A stretch of DNA of 64,000 bases, taken from NCBI GenBank assembly GCA_050950645.1, contig JBMNHZ010000001.1:124001-188000 (forward strand), written 5' to 3'. This DNA is from BRH-c25 sp012519325 (lineage in GTDB: Bacteria > Bacillota > Clostridia > Lutisporales > Lutisporaceae). The notes beneath the pieces are model-generated. The model did not search any database and was not told the origin of the DNA. It saw only the letters and a program-made list of their open reading frames with translations. The number at the start of each line of letters is the position of its first letter. Position 1 is the stretch's first letter. Both the position numbers and the translations under genes were made by a program. Below are positions 1 through 8,266 of the stretch, piece after piece.

Positions 1-1583
1 CCGTATTTGAAAGCTTCAAGCAGATATCCGAATTTACTCCAAGCTTGTTCCTTCGTGAACCCAAGAAGCTTAAACATCTTCTCCTGAAGCTCCTGATTGT
101 GTATCCTTATGCTTCCTCCGCCAAGCTCATAGCCGTTTAATACTATGTCGTAAGCCTTAGCTCGTACCTTCAACGGATCTGTATCCAACAGCTCCAGATC
201 TTCATCCATAGGGCTCGTAAAAGGATGATGCATTGCTACGTATCTGTTTTCTTCTTCGTCGAATTCCAATAGAGGGAACTCTGTTATCCACAAAAGGTCA
301 TACCTGTTGTTGTCAATAAGTCCGAAGCGTTTTGCCAATTCTAACCTTAATTGTCCCAGAGAGTCAAAAACCACTTTTTGCTTATCGGATACAATAAAAA
401 TTATATCTCCCGACTTTCCGCCTACTCTATCAATTATACCTCTCAGTTCCTCATCCTTCAAAAACTTCGCTATTGGTGATTTCACACCCCCCGCTGTAAT
501 ATTAATCCATGCTAGGCCTTTAGCTCTGTATGTTTTTACAAACTCTCCCAAACTGTCTATCTCTTTGCGGCTGAGTTTTTCTCCAAGGCCGGCTCCGTTA
601 ATTGCTCTTACAATCCCGTCATTTGCCAAGGCATCAGCAAACACCTTGAACTCTGAATCTGCAACCAGGTCGCCTATATCCTTCAGCTCCATGCCGAATC
701 TTGTATCCGGCTTGTCAGAACCGTAACGTTCCATCGCTTCCTTATATGTAAGCCTCCTGAAAGGAGTCTGAACATCCACATCAAGAACCTCTTTAAACAG
801 TCTCTTCAACAGGCCTTCGTTAAGCTCCATAATATCTTCCTTTTCAACAAAGGAAAGTTCCATGTCAATCTGAGTGAATTCAGGCTGCCTGTCGGCACGA
901 AGATCCTCATCCCTAAAGCATTTTGCTATCTGAAAATACCTATCGAAGCCGGACACCATAAGCAGCTGCTTAAAAAGTTGTGGGGATTGAGGCAGTGCAT
1001 AAAAATTACCCGGCTGTACCCTGCTTGGCACCAGATAATCCCTGGCCCCTTCGGGTGATGTCTTGATAAGTATTGGTGTTTCCACTTCCACAAATCCATT
1101 TTCATCCATATAGTCCCTGGTTACCTTTGCAATTTTATGTCTTGTAAATAAGAACTTCTGCATGGAAGGACGTCTCAAGTCCAGATACCTGTATTTCAGT
1201 CTAAGCTGTTCGCCTGCATTCAGATCATCCTCAATATATATCGGTGTTGTCTCAGCCTTGCTCAATATTTCAAGGCTGCCGACAGCTATTTCAATACGTC
1301 CTGTTTTCATCTTTGGATTAACTGCGCTTTCATCTCTTTTTATAACTTCTCCGGATATAGCCAGTACATATTCGCTTCTTACCTTAAAAGCCTCGGCAAA
1401 TACATCAGGAGTGAGATCCTTGTTGACTGTGCATTGAATAATGCCGCTCCTGTCCCTTAACTGTATGAAAATTAGCCCCCCAAGATCTCTCCTTCTCTGA
1501 ACCCAGCCTGCGAGGGTTACTTTTTCTCCCAGGTTGTCCAGGCTTAATTCTCCGCACATATGAGTCCTTTTGGCTCCTGCCAT
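1..1583 (-). CDS. aspS: Aspartyl-tRNA synthetase, 3' end beyond window edge
   Basis: Class II aminoacyl-tRNA synthetase that charges tRNA-Asp. The frame is open from ATG at 1583 to the left edge (about 527 codons), so the C-terminus with motif 3 is outside the window. The N-terminus has the OB-fold anticodon-binding domain (VTLAGWVQRRRDLGGLIFIQ). The core shows motif 2 as CFRDEDLRADRQPEFTQ near residues 221-237, followed by the bacterial GAD insertion. The start is chosen because AGGAG lies 8-9 bases upstream of ATGGCAGGAGCC; an overlapping ATG two bases earlier in another frame gives only a spurious short ORF. It is the last visible gene of a hemZ-hisS-aspS run, 69 bp after hisS. Identity is clear. 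Confidence 0.97.
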   Translation of the reverse strand, partial: MAGAKRTHMCGELSLDNLGEKVTLAGWVQRRRDLGGLIFIQLRDRSGIIQCTVNKDLTPDVFAEAFKVRSEYVLAISGEVIKRDESAVNPKMKTGRIEIAVGSLEILSKAETTPIYIEDDLNAGEQLRLKYRYLDLRRPSMQKFLFTRHKIAKVTRDYMDENGFVEVETPILIKTSPEGARDYLVPSRVQPGNFYALPQSPQLFKQLLMVSGFDRYFQIAKCFRDEDLRADRQPEFTQIDMELSFVEKEDIMELNEGLLKRLFKEVLDVDVQTPFRRLTYKEAMERYGSDKPDTRFGMELKDIGDLVADSEFKVFADALANDGIVRAINGAGLGEKLSRKEIDSLGEFVKTYRAKGLAWINITAGGVKSPIAKFLKDEELRGIIDRVGGKSGDIIFIVSDKQKVVFDSLGQLRLELAKRFGLIDNNRYDLLWITEFPLLEFDEEENRYVAMHHPFTSPMDEDLELLDTDPLKVRAKAYDIVLNGYELGGGSIRIHNQELQEKMFKLLGFTKEQAWSKFGYLLEAFKY

Positions 1584-1652
1584 GCATATCATCTCCTAGT
1601 TTTAATTTAATAAACACCATGATTTATCCTTGAAGTGAAGCTATGCTTCAGA

Positions 1653-2924
1653 TTAACGTATTCTTTCTTTTATATAGTCTGCAAGTGCATCAAGGTCTAT
1701 TTCTTCTTCACTGCCGTTGTTCATGTCTTTGACCTTTATTTTTTTGTTCATTATCTCTTCTTCTCCCAATACCACCACATATCTTGCATTAATCTTATTT
1801 GCATATTTCATCTGGGCTTTCAAGCTTCTTCCCATATAATCCTTCTCAGCCTTTATTCCTTCATTCCTCAACAAATTGATTTGTCTGACTGCTTCTGACT
1901 CTCCCTCTTTTCCTATGCTTGCAATATAAACATCCATGTAAACAGGCACCGGTATTTCTATTCCTTGACTCTCAACTAAAAGAAGCAGCCTCTCCAATCC
2001 AAGCCCGAAGCCTATTCCCGGTGTACTTGGACCGCCGCATTCTTCTATAAGCCCGTCATACCTTCCGCCACCGCAGACAGTGCCCTGCGAGCCTATATCA
2101 TTTGATACAATTTCAAAAGCAGTCTTGGTATAATAATCAAGCCCTCTTACTATTTTGGGGTCAACGACATATTTCAAACCAAGAAGCTCCAAGGATTTTT
2201 TCAAACCTTCAAAATGCTCCCTGCATTCATCGCAAACACAATCGAGTATATAAGGAATGTCCGTCAGTTGTTCTTTGCACTTTTCCTCCTTACAGTCAAT
2301 TACTCTCATTGGATTTTTGCCGTACCTTTCTTTACATGCTTCACACAAATTGTCAAGCTTTTTATGAAGATACTCTTTCAGCTTTTTGTTATATTCCGCC
2401 CTGCATTTAGGACAGCCTACGCTGTTTATCCTGATTTCCAAATTTTTGACTCCCAGCCTGTTGTACAGCATCATAGCAACATTTATTACCTCAGCGTCAA
2501 CAGACGGATCAGAACTGCCAAAAACCTCAATATCAAACTGATGAAACTCCCTGAGTCTTCCTGACTGAGGCTTCTCATACCTGAAGCATGGGGTCGTGCA
2601 AAAAACCTTTACAGGCTGAACATCATTAAACATACTGTGCTCAATATATGCCCTGACAAAGGACGCTGTAGCTTCAGGCTTCAGGGTTATGCTTCTTCCT
2701 CCCTTATCCTTCATAGTATACATCTCTTTTTGCACAACATCGGTAGCGTCCCCTATCCCTCTTTCAAAAAGCTCAGTATGTTCGAAGATAGGCGTTCTCA
2801 TCTCTTTATATCCGTGCAAAGCGCAAATCTCCCTGATTAATCCTTCTATATACTGCCATTTGTATGACTCCGACGGCAATATGTCCTTCGTACCCTTCGG
2901 CGCTTGTGTTAACACTCCAATCAC
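1653..2924 (-). CDS. hisS: Histidyl-tRNA synthetase
   Basis: Class II synthetase that charges tRNA-His; 423 residues, normal for the bacterial family. The N-terminal APKGTKDILP is typical. Motif 2 region CFRYEKPQSGRLREFHQFD is near residue 112, and the histidine-specific RGLDYYTKTAFEI near residue 260. The C-terminal 90 residues form the anticodon-binding domain. Its ATG overlaps the stop of hemZ by 4 bp (ATGA), so the two are probably translationally coupled; aspS follows. I see no T-box leader, which fits an internal operon position. Confidence 0.97.
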   Translation of the reverse strand: MIGVLTQAPKGTKDILPSESYKWQYIEGLIREICALHGYKEMRTPIFEHTELFERGIGDATDVVQKEMYTMKDKGGRSITLKPEATASFVRAYIEHSMFNDVQPVKVFCTTPCFRYEKPQSGRLREFHQFDIEVFGSSDPSVDAEVINVAMMLYNRLGVKNLEIRINSVGCPKCRAEYNKKLKEYLHKKLDNLCEACKERYGKNPMRVIDCKEEKCKEQLTDIPYILDCVCDECREHFEGLKKSLELLGLKYVVDPKIVRGLDYYTKTAFEIVSNDIGSQGTVCGGGRYDGLIEECGGPSTPGIGFGLGLERLLLLVESQGIEIPVPVYMDVYIASIGKEGESEAVRQINLLRNEGIKAEKDYMGRSLKAQMKYANKINARYVVVLGEEEIMNKKIKVKDMNNGSEEEIDLDALADYIKERIR

Positions 2925-4414
2925 TCCTCCAACGGTATTTGTTTTAAAACATCAAGCTTCTTCTTTATCATTGCATCAATATTCTCAATATAAAGCTTTA
3001 TATCCTTTATATTGTGCTGCCTTTCTATCCTGTTTTCTCTATTAATTACAACCTTCGTTACAGCATCTGCCCCAAAAGCAGCTATTGTTTGCCTTTCTTC
3101 AATAATTTGCATGTTGTATATACATTCAAAGCCTTTCTTGGAAAAGCCGATGTTCTCAAGATTTTGTACCATATGCTTCTGTCTGTATAAGTAGTAAGGA
3201 TACATTCCCATATCCCCAAGGAATTTTTTCGCATATTTCATCATCCGGGATACGTTTTCATCATCGAGCAAGGCACCCTTCATATGCTTTTCATTAAGTG
3301 CCGAAGCCCTTTTCAATGCCAAGGTATGCACCGTAACACTTTCCGGATCAAGCTTATTAATTTCTTCCAGGGTATGAACCAGTTCCGCCAATGTTTCTCC
3401 CGGAAGCCCCAGTATTATATCCATATTAATATTGTTAAATCCTACACTCCTTGCAAGTCTGAAGCTCTCTGCAACCTGTTCCGCATCATGAGCCCGTCCT
3501 ATGCTCTTCAAAGTAGAGTCATTCATTGTCTGCGGGTTTATGCTTATCCTGCTTATTTTGTTTTCATACAATACCTGAAGCTTTTCTTCCGTTATGGAAT
3601 CAGGCCGTCCGGCCTCACAGGTGAATTCTTCTTCTTGTCTTCCGAAGCTCTGGCCTATGCATTTAATTAGCCTTTCAAGCTGCAGCGCGCTTAATGCAGT
3701 GGGTGTACCCCCGCCCATATATATAGTCTGCACTCTGAAGCCATTATTGTTTAAAAACTCCGAAACCCTCCGGATTTCTTCCATAAGGTTTTCCAGATAA
3801 GGCTTGACATATCTGCCATATGCACTTATTGAATTCGAAGTAAATGAACAGTAATGGCATCTGCTTGGACAAAATGGTATTCCAATATATATACTTATCA
3901 CTTTATTATTATAAGGGTATATAAACGGCCTTTCAATACCTGCAATTTTTAATGCCAATTCAGCCCTATCCCTGCTGACAAGGTATTCCCCAACCAGTCT
4001 TTCCTGTATATTTGCCGGAGGAATCATATTATTCATAAGCTCATGAACAATTTTTACAGGTCTTATTCCGGTCAGTATACCCCATGGGTATTCCCTGTTA
4101 AATACCCCAGCCAGGAGCTTGTACATTGATTTTTTAACCAATTGTTTTAAAGCCTTGTCATCCGCAATCTCAGTACTGCTTTCCTCAACAGCCTTCTCCT
4201 GCTTATTCAATTCCTGATATATTGAAGTACATACAGCACTCTTCCCCGCTATCTCCAACCTGCTTATAATAAAAATATTGTTATCCTGCAAAGAGCTTTG
4301 GCTGTCAGCCAAAGCTCTTTCAGACCTTACTATTTCACACTTGCCGAAATACATTCTTATTATATCGGCAGCTTCATTGTAATAATCATGATTAACAAGT
4401 CTGATTCCAATCAT
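2921..4414 (-). CDS. hemZ: Radical SAM coproporphyrinogen dehydrogenase-like protein HemZ
   Basis: Oxygen-independent coproporphyrinogen III oxidase-type radical SAM protein of the HemZ group, 497 residues. The 4Fe-4S cluster motif CPSRCHYC has cysteines at about 182, 186 and 189, followed by the SAM-binding YMGGGTPTA. The roughly 170-residue N-terminal extension is usual for clostridial HemZ. It overlaps the small gene upstream (4 bp) and hisS downstream (4 bp). No other haem genes are in the window, so the true substrate is not certain. Confidence 0.88.
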   Translation of the reverse strand: MIGIRLVNHDYYNEAADIIRMYFGKCEIVRSERALADSQSSLQDNNIFIISRLEIAGKSAVCTSIYQELNKQEKAVEESSTEIADDKALKQLVKKSMYKLLAGVFNREYPWGILTGIRPVKIVHELMNNMIPPANIQERLVGEYLVSRDRAELALKIAGIERPFIYPYNNKVISIYIGIPFCPSRCHYCSFTSNSISAYGRYVKPYLENLMEEIRRVSEFLNNNGFRVQTIYMGGGTPTALSALQLERLIKCIGQSFGRQEEEFTCEAGRPDSITEEKLQVLYENKISRISINPQTMNDSTLKSIGRAHDAEQVAESFRLARSVGFNNINMDIILGLPGETLAELVHTLEEINKLDPESVTVHTLALKRASALNEKHMKGALLDDENVSRMMKYAKKFLGDMGMYPYYLYRQKHMVQNLENIGFSKKGFECIYNMQIIEERQTIAAFGADAVTKVVINRENRIERQHNIKDIKLYIENIDAMIKKKLDVLKQIPLEE

Positions 4415-4605
4415 AGCTTCCTCTTAAACTCATCATTATATATTTGATTCTTAACCTCCGAAACGACACCCGAATCTATTCCCAATTCCGAAGCTATTTC
4501 ATAATCCTCCATTCCGGATTCTATCATATCAATTAGCTCATTGTATTCCTGAAATACCCTATGCTTATGCTTTGCGGTCAAAATTTTCTTAGAAGACTTA
4601 ATCAT
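4411..4605 (-). CDS. Small HTH-like protein preceding hemZ
   Basis: Predicted 64-residue basic/acidic protein starting MIKSSKKILTAKHKHRV. The segment DYEIASELGIDSGVVSEVK reads like a helix-turn-helix. I prefer the ATG at 4605 because GGGAGG sits 7 bases upstream; an in-frame ATG five codons earlier overlaps that ribosome-binding site. Its stop overlaps the hemZ start by 4 bp. I do not recognise a named family. A regulator of the hemZ-hisS-aspS genes is possible but is only inference. Confidence 0.75.
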   Translation of the reverse strand: MIKSSKKILTAKHKHRVFQEYNELIDMIESGMEDYEIASELGIDSGVVSEVKNQIYNDEFKRKL

Positions 4606-4689
4606 GAAAAAACCTCCCATGCAACAGGCGTTATTATCATAGTCTTTCCTTTTGCCTCAAGCATATTCATAAAATAATAAATCAATACA

Positions 4690-5322
4690 TCATTGGGAAT
4701 TTACACCAACAAAGCTGTTTTCGCGCTTTTCATGCAGTATTGTTGTTGAAGGCCCATGCCCGGGATAAACCACTGTATCATCAGGCAGAACAAAAAGCTT
4801 CTCTCTGATTGATTTGATAAGCTCAGTCATTGATCCCCCGTACAAATCCGTCCGGCCAATTGAGTTCTGAAATAATGTATCACCAGAAAACAATATTCCG
4901 TCGCAATAAATACTTATACCTCCCCGGGAATGTCCCGGTGTATGTATTATATTAAGCTTTGTTTCACCAAGATTAATCACTTCCCCGTCCTCAAGGAACT
5001 TATCGGCCGTCATTTCGACCGCAGTTCCTCCCATCATACCTGAGAAGTTCTTGCTTTTACTTCTGAGCATTTCATTATCTTCCCTATGTATGCACACCAG
5101 CGCATTTGAGTAATCCTTCAGCTCCCTCAATGCACCAATGTGGTCTCCGTGGGCATGAGTGATTATTATATATTTAATATTTAATCCGTTGTTTTCAATA
5201 AAGCTCTTAATTTCGGGGAAATCCCCTCCGGGGTCAATTACTGCCGTTTCATTTGTTTTCTCATCGAATACAACATAGCAGTTAGTTTGAAATACTCCCA
5301 AAGAAAGCCTTTCAAATTTCAT
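4690..5322 (-). CDS. Metallo-beta-lactamase-fold hydrolase (glyoxalase II-like)
   Basis: A 210-residue cytoplasmic MBL-fold protein related to YqgX and hydroxyacylglutathione hydrolases. The metal motif THAHGDH gives H56, H58, D60 and H61. A second-site histidine is in HTPGHSRGG, the bridging Asp in FSGDTLF, and the last His in YPGHGPST. The C-terminal glutathione-binding domain of true glyoxalase II is missing, so the thiol substrate is unknown. dtd lies 20 bp upstream and is probably co-transcribed. Confidence 0.9.
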   Translation of the reverse strand: MKFERLSLGVFQTNCYVVFDEKTNETAVIDPGGDFPEIKSFIENNGLNIKYIIITHAHGDHIGALRELKDYSNALVCIHREDNEMLRSKSKNFSGMMGGTAVEMTADKFLEDGEVINLGETKLNIIHTPGHSRGGISIYCDGILFSGDTLFQNSIGRTDLYGGSMTELIKSIREKLFVLPDDTVVYPGHGPSTTILHEKRENSFVGVNSQ

Positions 5323-5342
5323 ATACTAATCCATCCCTTTCT

Positions 5343-5792
5343 TTATATTATCTTTTCACTGTCAACAATTACCGTGACAGGCCCGTCATTTTCTATATTA
5401 ACTTTCATGTATGCCTGAAAGGTTCCTGTTTCCGTCTTCACACCCATCTCCCTGCACTTTTTGACAAACTCATTATAAAGTTCTTCAGCCTTTTCAGGTC
5501 TGGCTGCACTCATAAAATTCGGTCTTCTGCCCTTTCTGCAATCTCCATACAACGTGAACTGTGAAACTACCAGCAATTCCCCCTCTATATCAAGGAGAGA
5601 AAGATTCATCTTCTCATTATCATCCTCAAATATCCTCAGATTCACTATTTTATCAACCATATACAGCACATCCGCCTCAGTATCCTTCTCGTTTACACCC
5701 AGTAAAACGACAAAGCCCTTGCTTATGCTTCCTACAATTTTCTTCTCAACCACAACGCTTCCGCTGTTAACTCTTTGTATAACTGCCCGCAT
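5343..5792 (-). CDS. dtd: D-aminoacyl-tRNA deacylase
   Basis: Removes D-amino acids mischarged onto tRNA. The length (149 residues) is normal. Family motifs are SQFTLYGDCRKGRRPNF (active-site SQFTLYG) and the C-terminal NDGPVTVIVD carrying the Gly-Pro chirality gate. The start follows AAGGAGG at a normal distance. The position next to relA is the common Firmicutes order relA-dtd. Confidence 0.96.
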   Translation of the reverse strand: MRAVIQRVNSGSVVVEKKIVGSISKGFVVLLGVNEKDTEADVLYMVDKIVNLRIFEDDNEKMNLSLLDIEGELLVVSQFTLYGDCRKGRRPNFMSAARPEKAEELYNEFVKKCREMGVKTETGTFQAYMKVNIENDGPVTVIVDSEKII

Positions 5793-5885
5793 TATTTATC
5801 CTCCTTATCCGTCCCATCATGCTCCTAAACCCTGACCATGCTCTCTTGCCTCATAACTCGCATCTCGTATCTGATGCCTTGAGCG

Positions 5886-8054
5886 TCACTGCTTTGCCCT
5901 GAATACGTCCAATACCCCTTCAATTTTCCGAAACTTTCTTATAAGCTTATTCAGCTGTTCAACATCGTTAATTTCCAGAATGAAATTGATTATAGCAATC
6001 TTATCCTTTGTTGTTCTTGAATGGAAAGCATTGATGTTTATCTTGCTTTCATCAATAATTGCAGTTATCTCGGCAAGCAATCCCTTCCTATCGGCTGCCC
6101 TGACTTCTACATCTGCATTATATGATTCCTTAGTCTGGCTGTTCCATTCCACCTCTATGAACCTTTCTTGTTCACTCATCAGATTAGCTATATTGGGGCA
6201 ATCTTTCTGATGCACAGATACCCCTCTGCCCTTGGTAATATACCCTATAATTTCGTCACCCGGCACAGGATTACAGCACTTTGAAAATCTTATCAATATG
6301 TTTTCGACTCCCTTTACCTTTACTCCTGTACTGTGATATCTTTTCTTTCTTTCCTGAGCCTTCTCAACCTGACGCTCTATGCTATCCTCAGCCGTCTCTT
6401 CAAGCTTCTGTGTTTTTCTGAATTCTTCCTTCAGTTTTGTTATTATCTGATTGGGTGTCAAACCTCCATAACCAAGCGATGCATACATGTCCTCCAGACT
6501 ATGGAGGCTGAATTTCTTATATATAGCCTCCATCCATTCCCGCCTCAACAGCTGGACCGTAGTATATCCGTTTCTTCGTATCTCCTTTTCCAGCAGCTCT
6601 TTTCCTTTTTGTATGTTCTCTTCCCTTTTTTCCTTCTTAAACCACTGCCTAATCTTATTTTTCGCTTGTGAGCTTTTAACTATTTTCAGCCAGTCCCTGC
6701 CGGGACCGTTGGCAACAGCGGAAGTGATGATTTCCACAATATCCCCATTTTGAAGCTTATAATCCAATGGAACTATTCTTCCGTTTATTTTTGCTCCTAT
6801 GCATCTGTTGCCTATCTGGCTGTGTATCTTATATGCAAAATCGATAGGAGTTGATTCAACAGGAAGATCTATAACATCTCCTTTGGGAGTGAACACATAT
6901 ACCTCATCGGTAAACAAGTCTACCTTCAGAGTCTCCATGAACTCTCTTGTGTCCTTAATCTCATTCTGCCATTCAAGCATCTGCCTGAGCCATTTCAGCT
7001 TCTCATCAAAATCTGACTGGGTGGTATTGCCTTCTTTATACTTCCAGTGAGCCGCAATACCTATTTCAGAGGTCTTATGCATTTCCCATGTCCTTATCTG
7101 CACTTCAAAGGGCTGCCCGTCAGAACCCAGTAATGTAGTATGAAGAGACTGGTACATATTTGGCTTGGGCATTGCTATATAATCCTTGAATCTTCCCGGT
7201 ATAGGCTTCCACAAAGTGTGTACTATACCCAGCACTCCATAGCAATCCTTTACCGTGTCGACAATTATTCTAACTGCTGTAAGGTCGAATATCTGTTCAA
7301 AGCTCTTATTCTGATAATACATTTTTCTATATATGCTGTAAAAGCTTTTCGGCCTTCCCTCAATATGGGCATCAATCCCCACTTCATTCAGCTTCTCTTT
7401 AAGTATTTCCATAACATGATTAATTTCATCTTCCCGTTCCTTCCTCTTTTTGGCAACCTTGTCCACCAATTCATAGTATCCTTTTGGTTCAAGATATCTT
7501 AACGCCAGATCCTCCATCTCCCACTTTACTTTTGATATTCCGAGCCTGTGAGCAATTGGAGCATATATTTCCATGGTCTCTCTGGCTTTTTCCTTCTGTT
7601 TTTCCGGGGGCAGAAATCTTAGAGTACGCATGTTGTGAAGCCTGTCGGCAAGCTTTATCATTATTACCCTAATATCCTTAGCCATAGCAATAAACATCTT
7701 TCTAAGGCTTTCTGCCTGCTGTTCCTCTTTTGTCTTGTATTCCAGCCTTCCTAATTTTGTCACTCCGTCAACCAGCATGGTAATTTCTTCGCCAAAAAGA
7801 TTTTTGCAATCCTCATAAGTGCATTTTGTATCTTCAATAACATCATGCAGCAAGCTTGCAGCAATAGTAATATTGTCCATATTAAGCTCTGCCAGTATCA
7901 TAGCTACTTCAAGAGGATGAAAAATATAATCCTCCCCGGACACCCTCTTTTGCCCCTCATGGGCTTGGGCAGCATAATTATAAGCCCTTTCGACAATATC
8001 TGTGTTACTGGACGGATTATACTTTTTAATTATATTCAACAAATCCTCTAACAT
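5886..8054 (-). CDS. relA: Bifunctional (p)ppGpp synthetase/hydrolase (RSH family)
   Basis: Long RelA/SpoT homologue of 722 residues that makes and degrades the alarmone (p)ppGpp. The N-terminal HD hydrolase domain has SLLHDVIEDT with H70 and D71 intact. The synthetase domain (about 200-330) contains RPKSFYSIYRKM and the FDLTAVRIIV strand. A TGS domain follows (VFTPKGDVIDLP, near 390-450), and a C-terminal ACT domain (about 650-722). All catalytic blocks look intact, so both activities are likely. It follows a terminator inside the apt remnant, which implies its own promoter. The ribosome-binding site is weak. Confidence 0.96.
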   Translation of the reverse strand: MLEDLLNIIKKYNPSSNTDIVERAYNYAAQAHEGQKRVSGEDYIFHPLEVAMILAELNMDNITIAASLLHDVIEDTKCTYEDCKNLFGEEITMLVDGVTKLGRLEYKTKEEQQAESLRKMFIAMAKDIRVIMIKLADRLHNMRTLRFLPPEKQKEKARETMEIYAPIAHRLGISKVKWEMEDLALRYLEPKGYYELVDKVAKKRKEREDEINHVMEILKEKLNEVGIDAHIEGRPKSFYSIYRKMYYQNKSFEQIFDLTAVRIIVDTVKDCYGVLGIVHTLWKPIPGRFKDYIAMPKPNMYQSLHTTLLGSDGQPFEVQIRTWEMHKTSEIGIAAHWKYKEGNTTQSDFDEKLKWLRQMLEWQNEIKDTREFMETLKVDLFTDEVYVFTPKGDVIDLPVESTPIDFAYKIHSQIGNRCIGAKINGRIVPLDYKLQNGDIVEIITSAVANGPGRDWLKIVKSSQAKNKIRQWFKKEKREENIQKGKELLEKEIRRNGYTTVQLLRREWMEAIYKKFSLHSLEDMYASLGYGGLTPNQIITKLKEEFRKTQKLEETAEDSIERQVEKAQERKKRYHSTGVKVKGVENILIRFSKCCNPVPGDEIIGYITKGRGVSVHQKDCPNIANLMSEQERFIEVEWNSQTKESYNADVEVRAADRKGLLAEITAIIDESKININAFHSRTTKDKIAIINFILEINDVEQLNKLIRKFRKIEGVLDVFRAKQ

Positions 8055-8092
8055 AAAAACACCAACTTTTAAACATTAAATTAGCTGCATTT

Positions 8093-8248
8093 TTAAATAC
8101 TACTAAAAAAGCTGGTTGCGCCAGCTTTCACATATTTACATTTATTGTAGTATAAATTCCCTGAATTATCAATGCAGCATTCATCCTTAACGCTTATTCC
8201 TTCCTTCGGGAAATTCTCTATGTTTCTTATATACCTTTCCAAATCCAT
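8093..8248 (-). pseudogene. apt: 5' remnant of adenine phosphoribosyltransferase (apt)
   Basis: A 51-codon ORF with a good ribosome-binding site (GGGAG) starts MDLERYIRNIENFPKEGIS and continues VKD, closely resembling the first 22 residues of bacterial Apt (B. subtilis begins MDLKQYVTIVPDYPKEG). After that the similarity ends; the PRPP-binding motif and the rest of the roughly 170-residue enzyme are absent. The remaining codons run through an intrinsic terminator to a stop. It sits exactly between recJ and relA, where Firmicutes carry apt. I read it as a deletion remnant. A functional small peptide cannot be excluded. Confidence 0.72.
8104..8128 (-). terminator. Intrinsic terminator inside the apt remnant
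   Basis: On the minus strand AAAGCTGG and CCAGCTTT form an 8-bp stem with a CGCAA loop followed by a T run. It would end transcripts coming from recJ before relA. Confidence 0.8.
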
Positions 8249-8266
8249 GAGTAATGCTCCCATATA

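Noticed and set aside
1405..1620. A 71-codon frame starting at 1620
   Set aside because: It is out of frame with aspS, which has the better start at 1583 and clear homology.
2925..4620. T-box leader for hisS/aspS
   Set aside because: hisS starts inside the hemZ stop; no leader space or T-box sequence is present.
5793..5885. Purine-rich strand (GAGATGCGAG, GGCAAGAGAG) between dtd and relA as another palindromic element
   Set aside because: Only one arm-like stretch is present and no inverted partner is visible.
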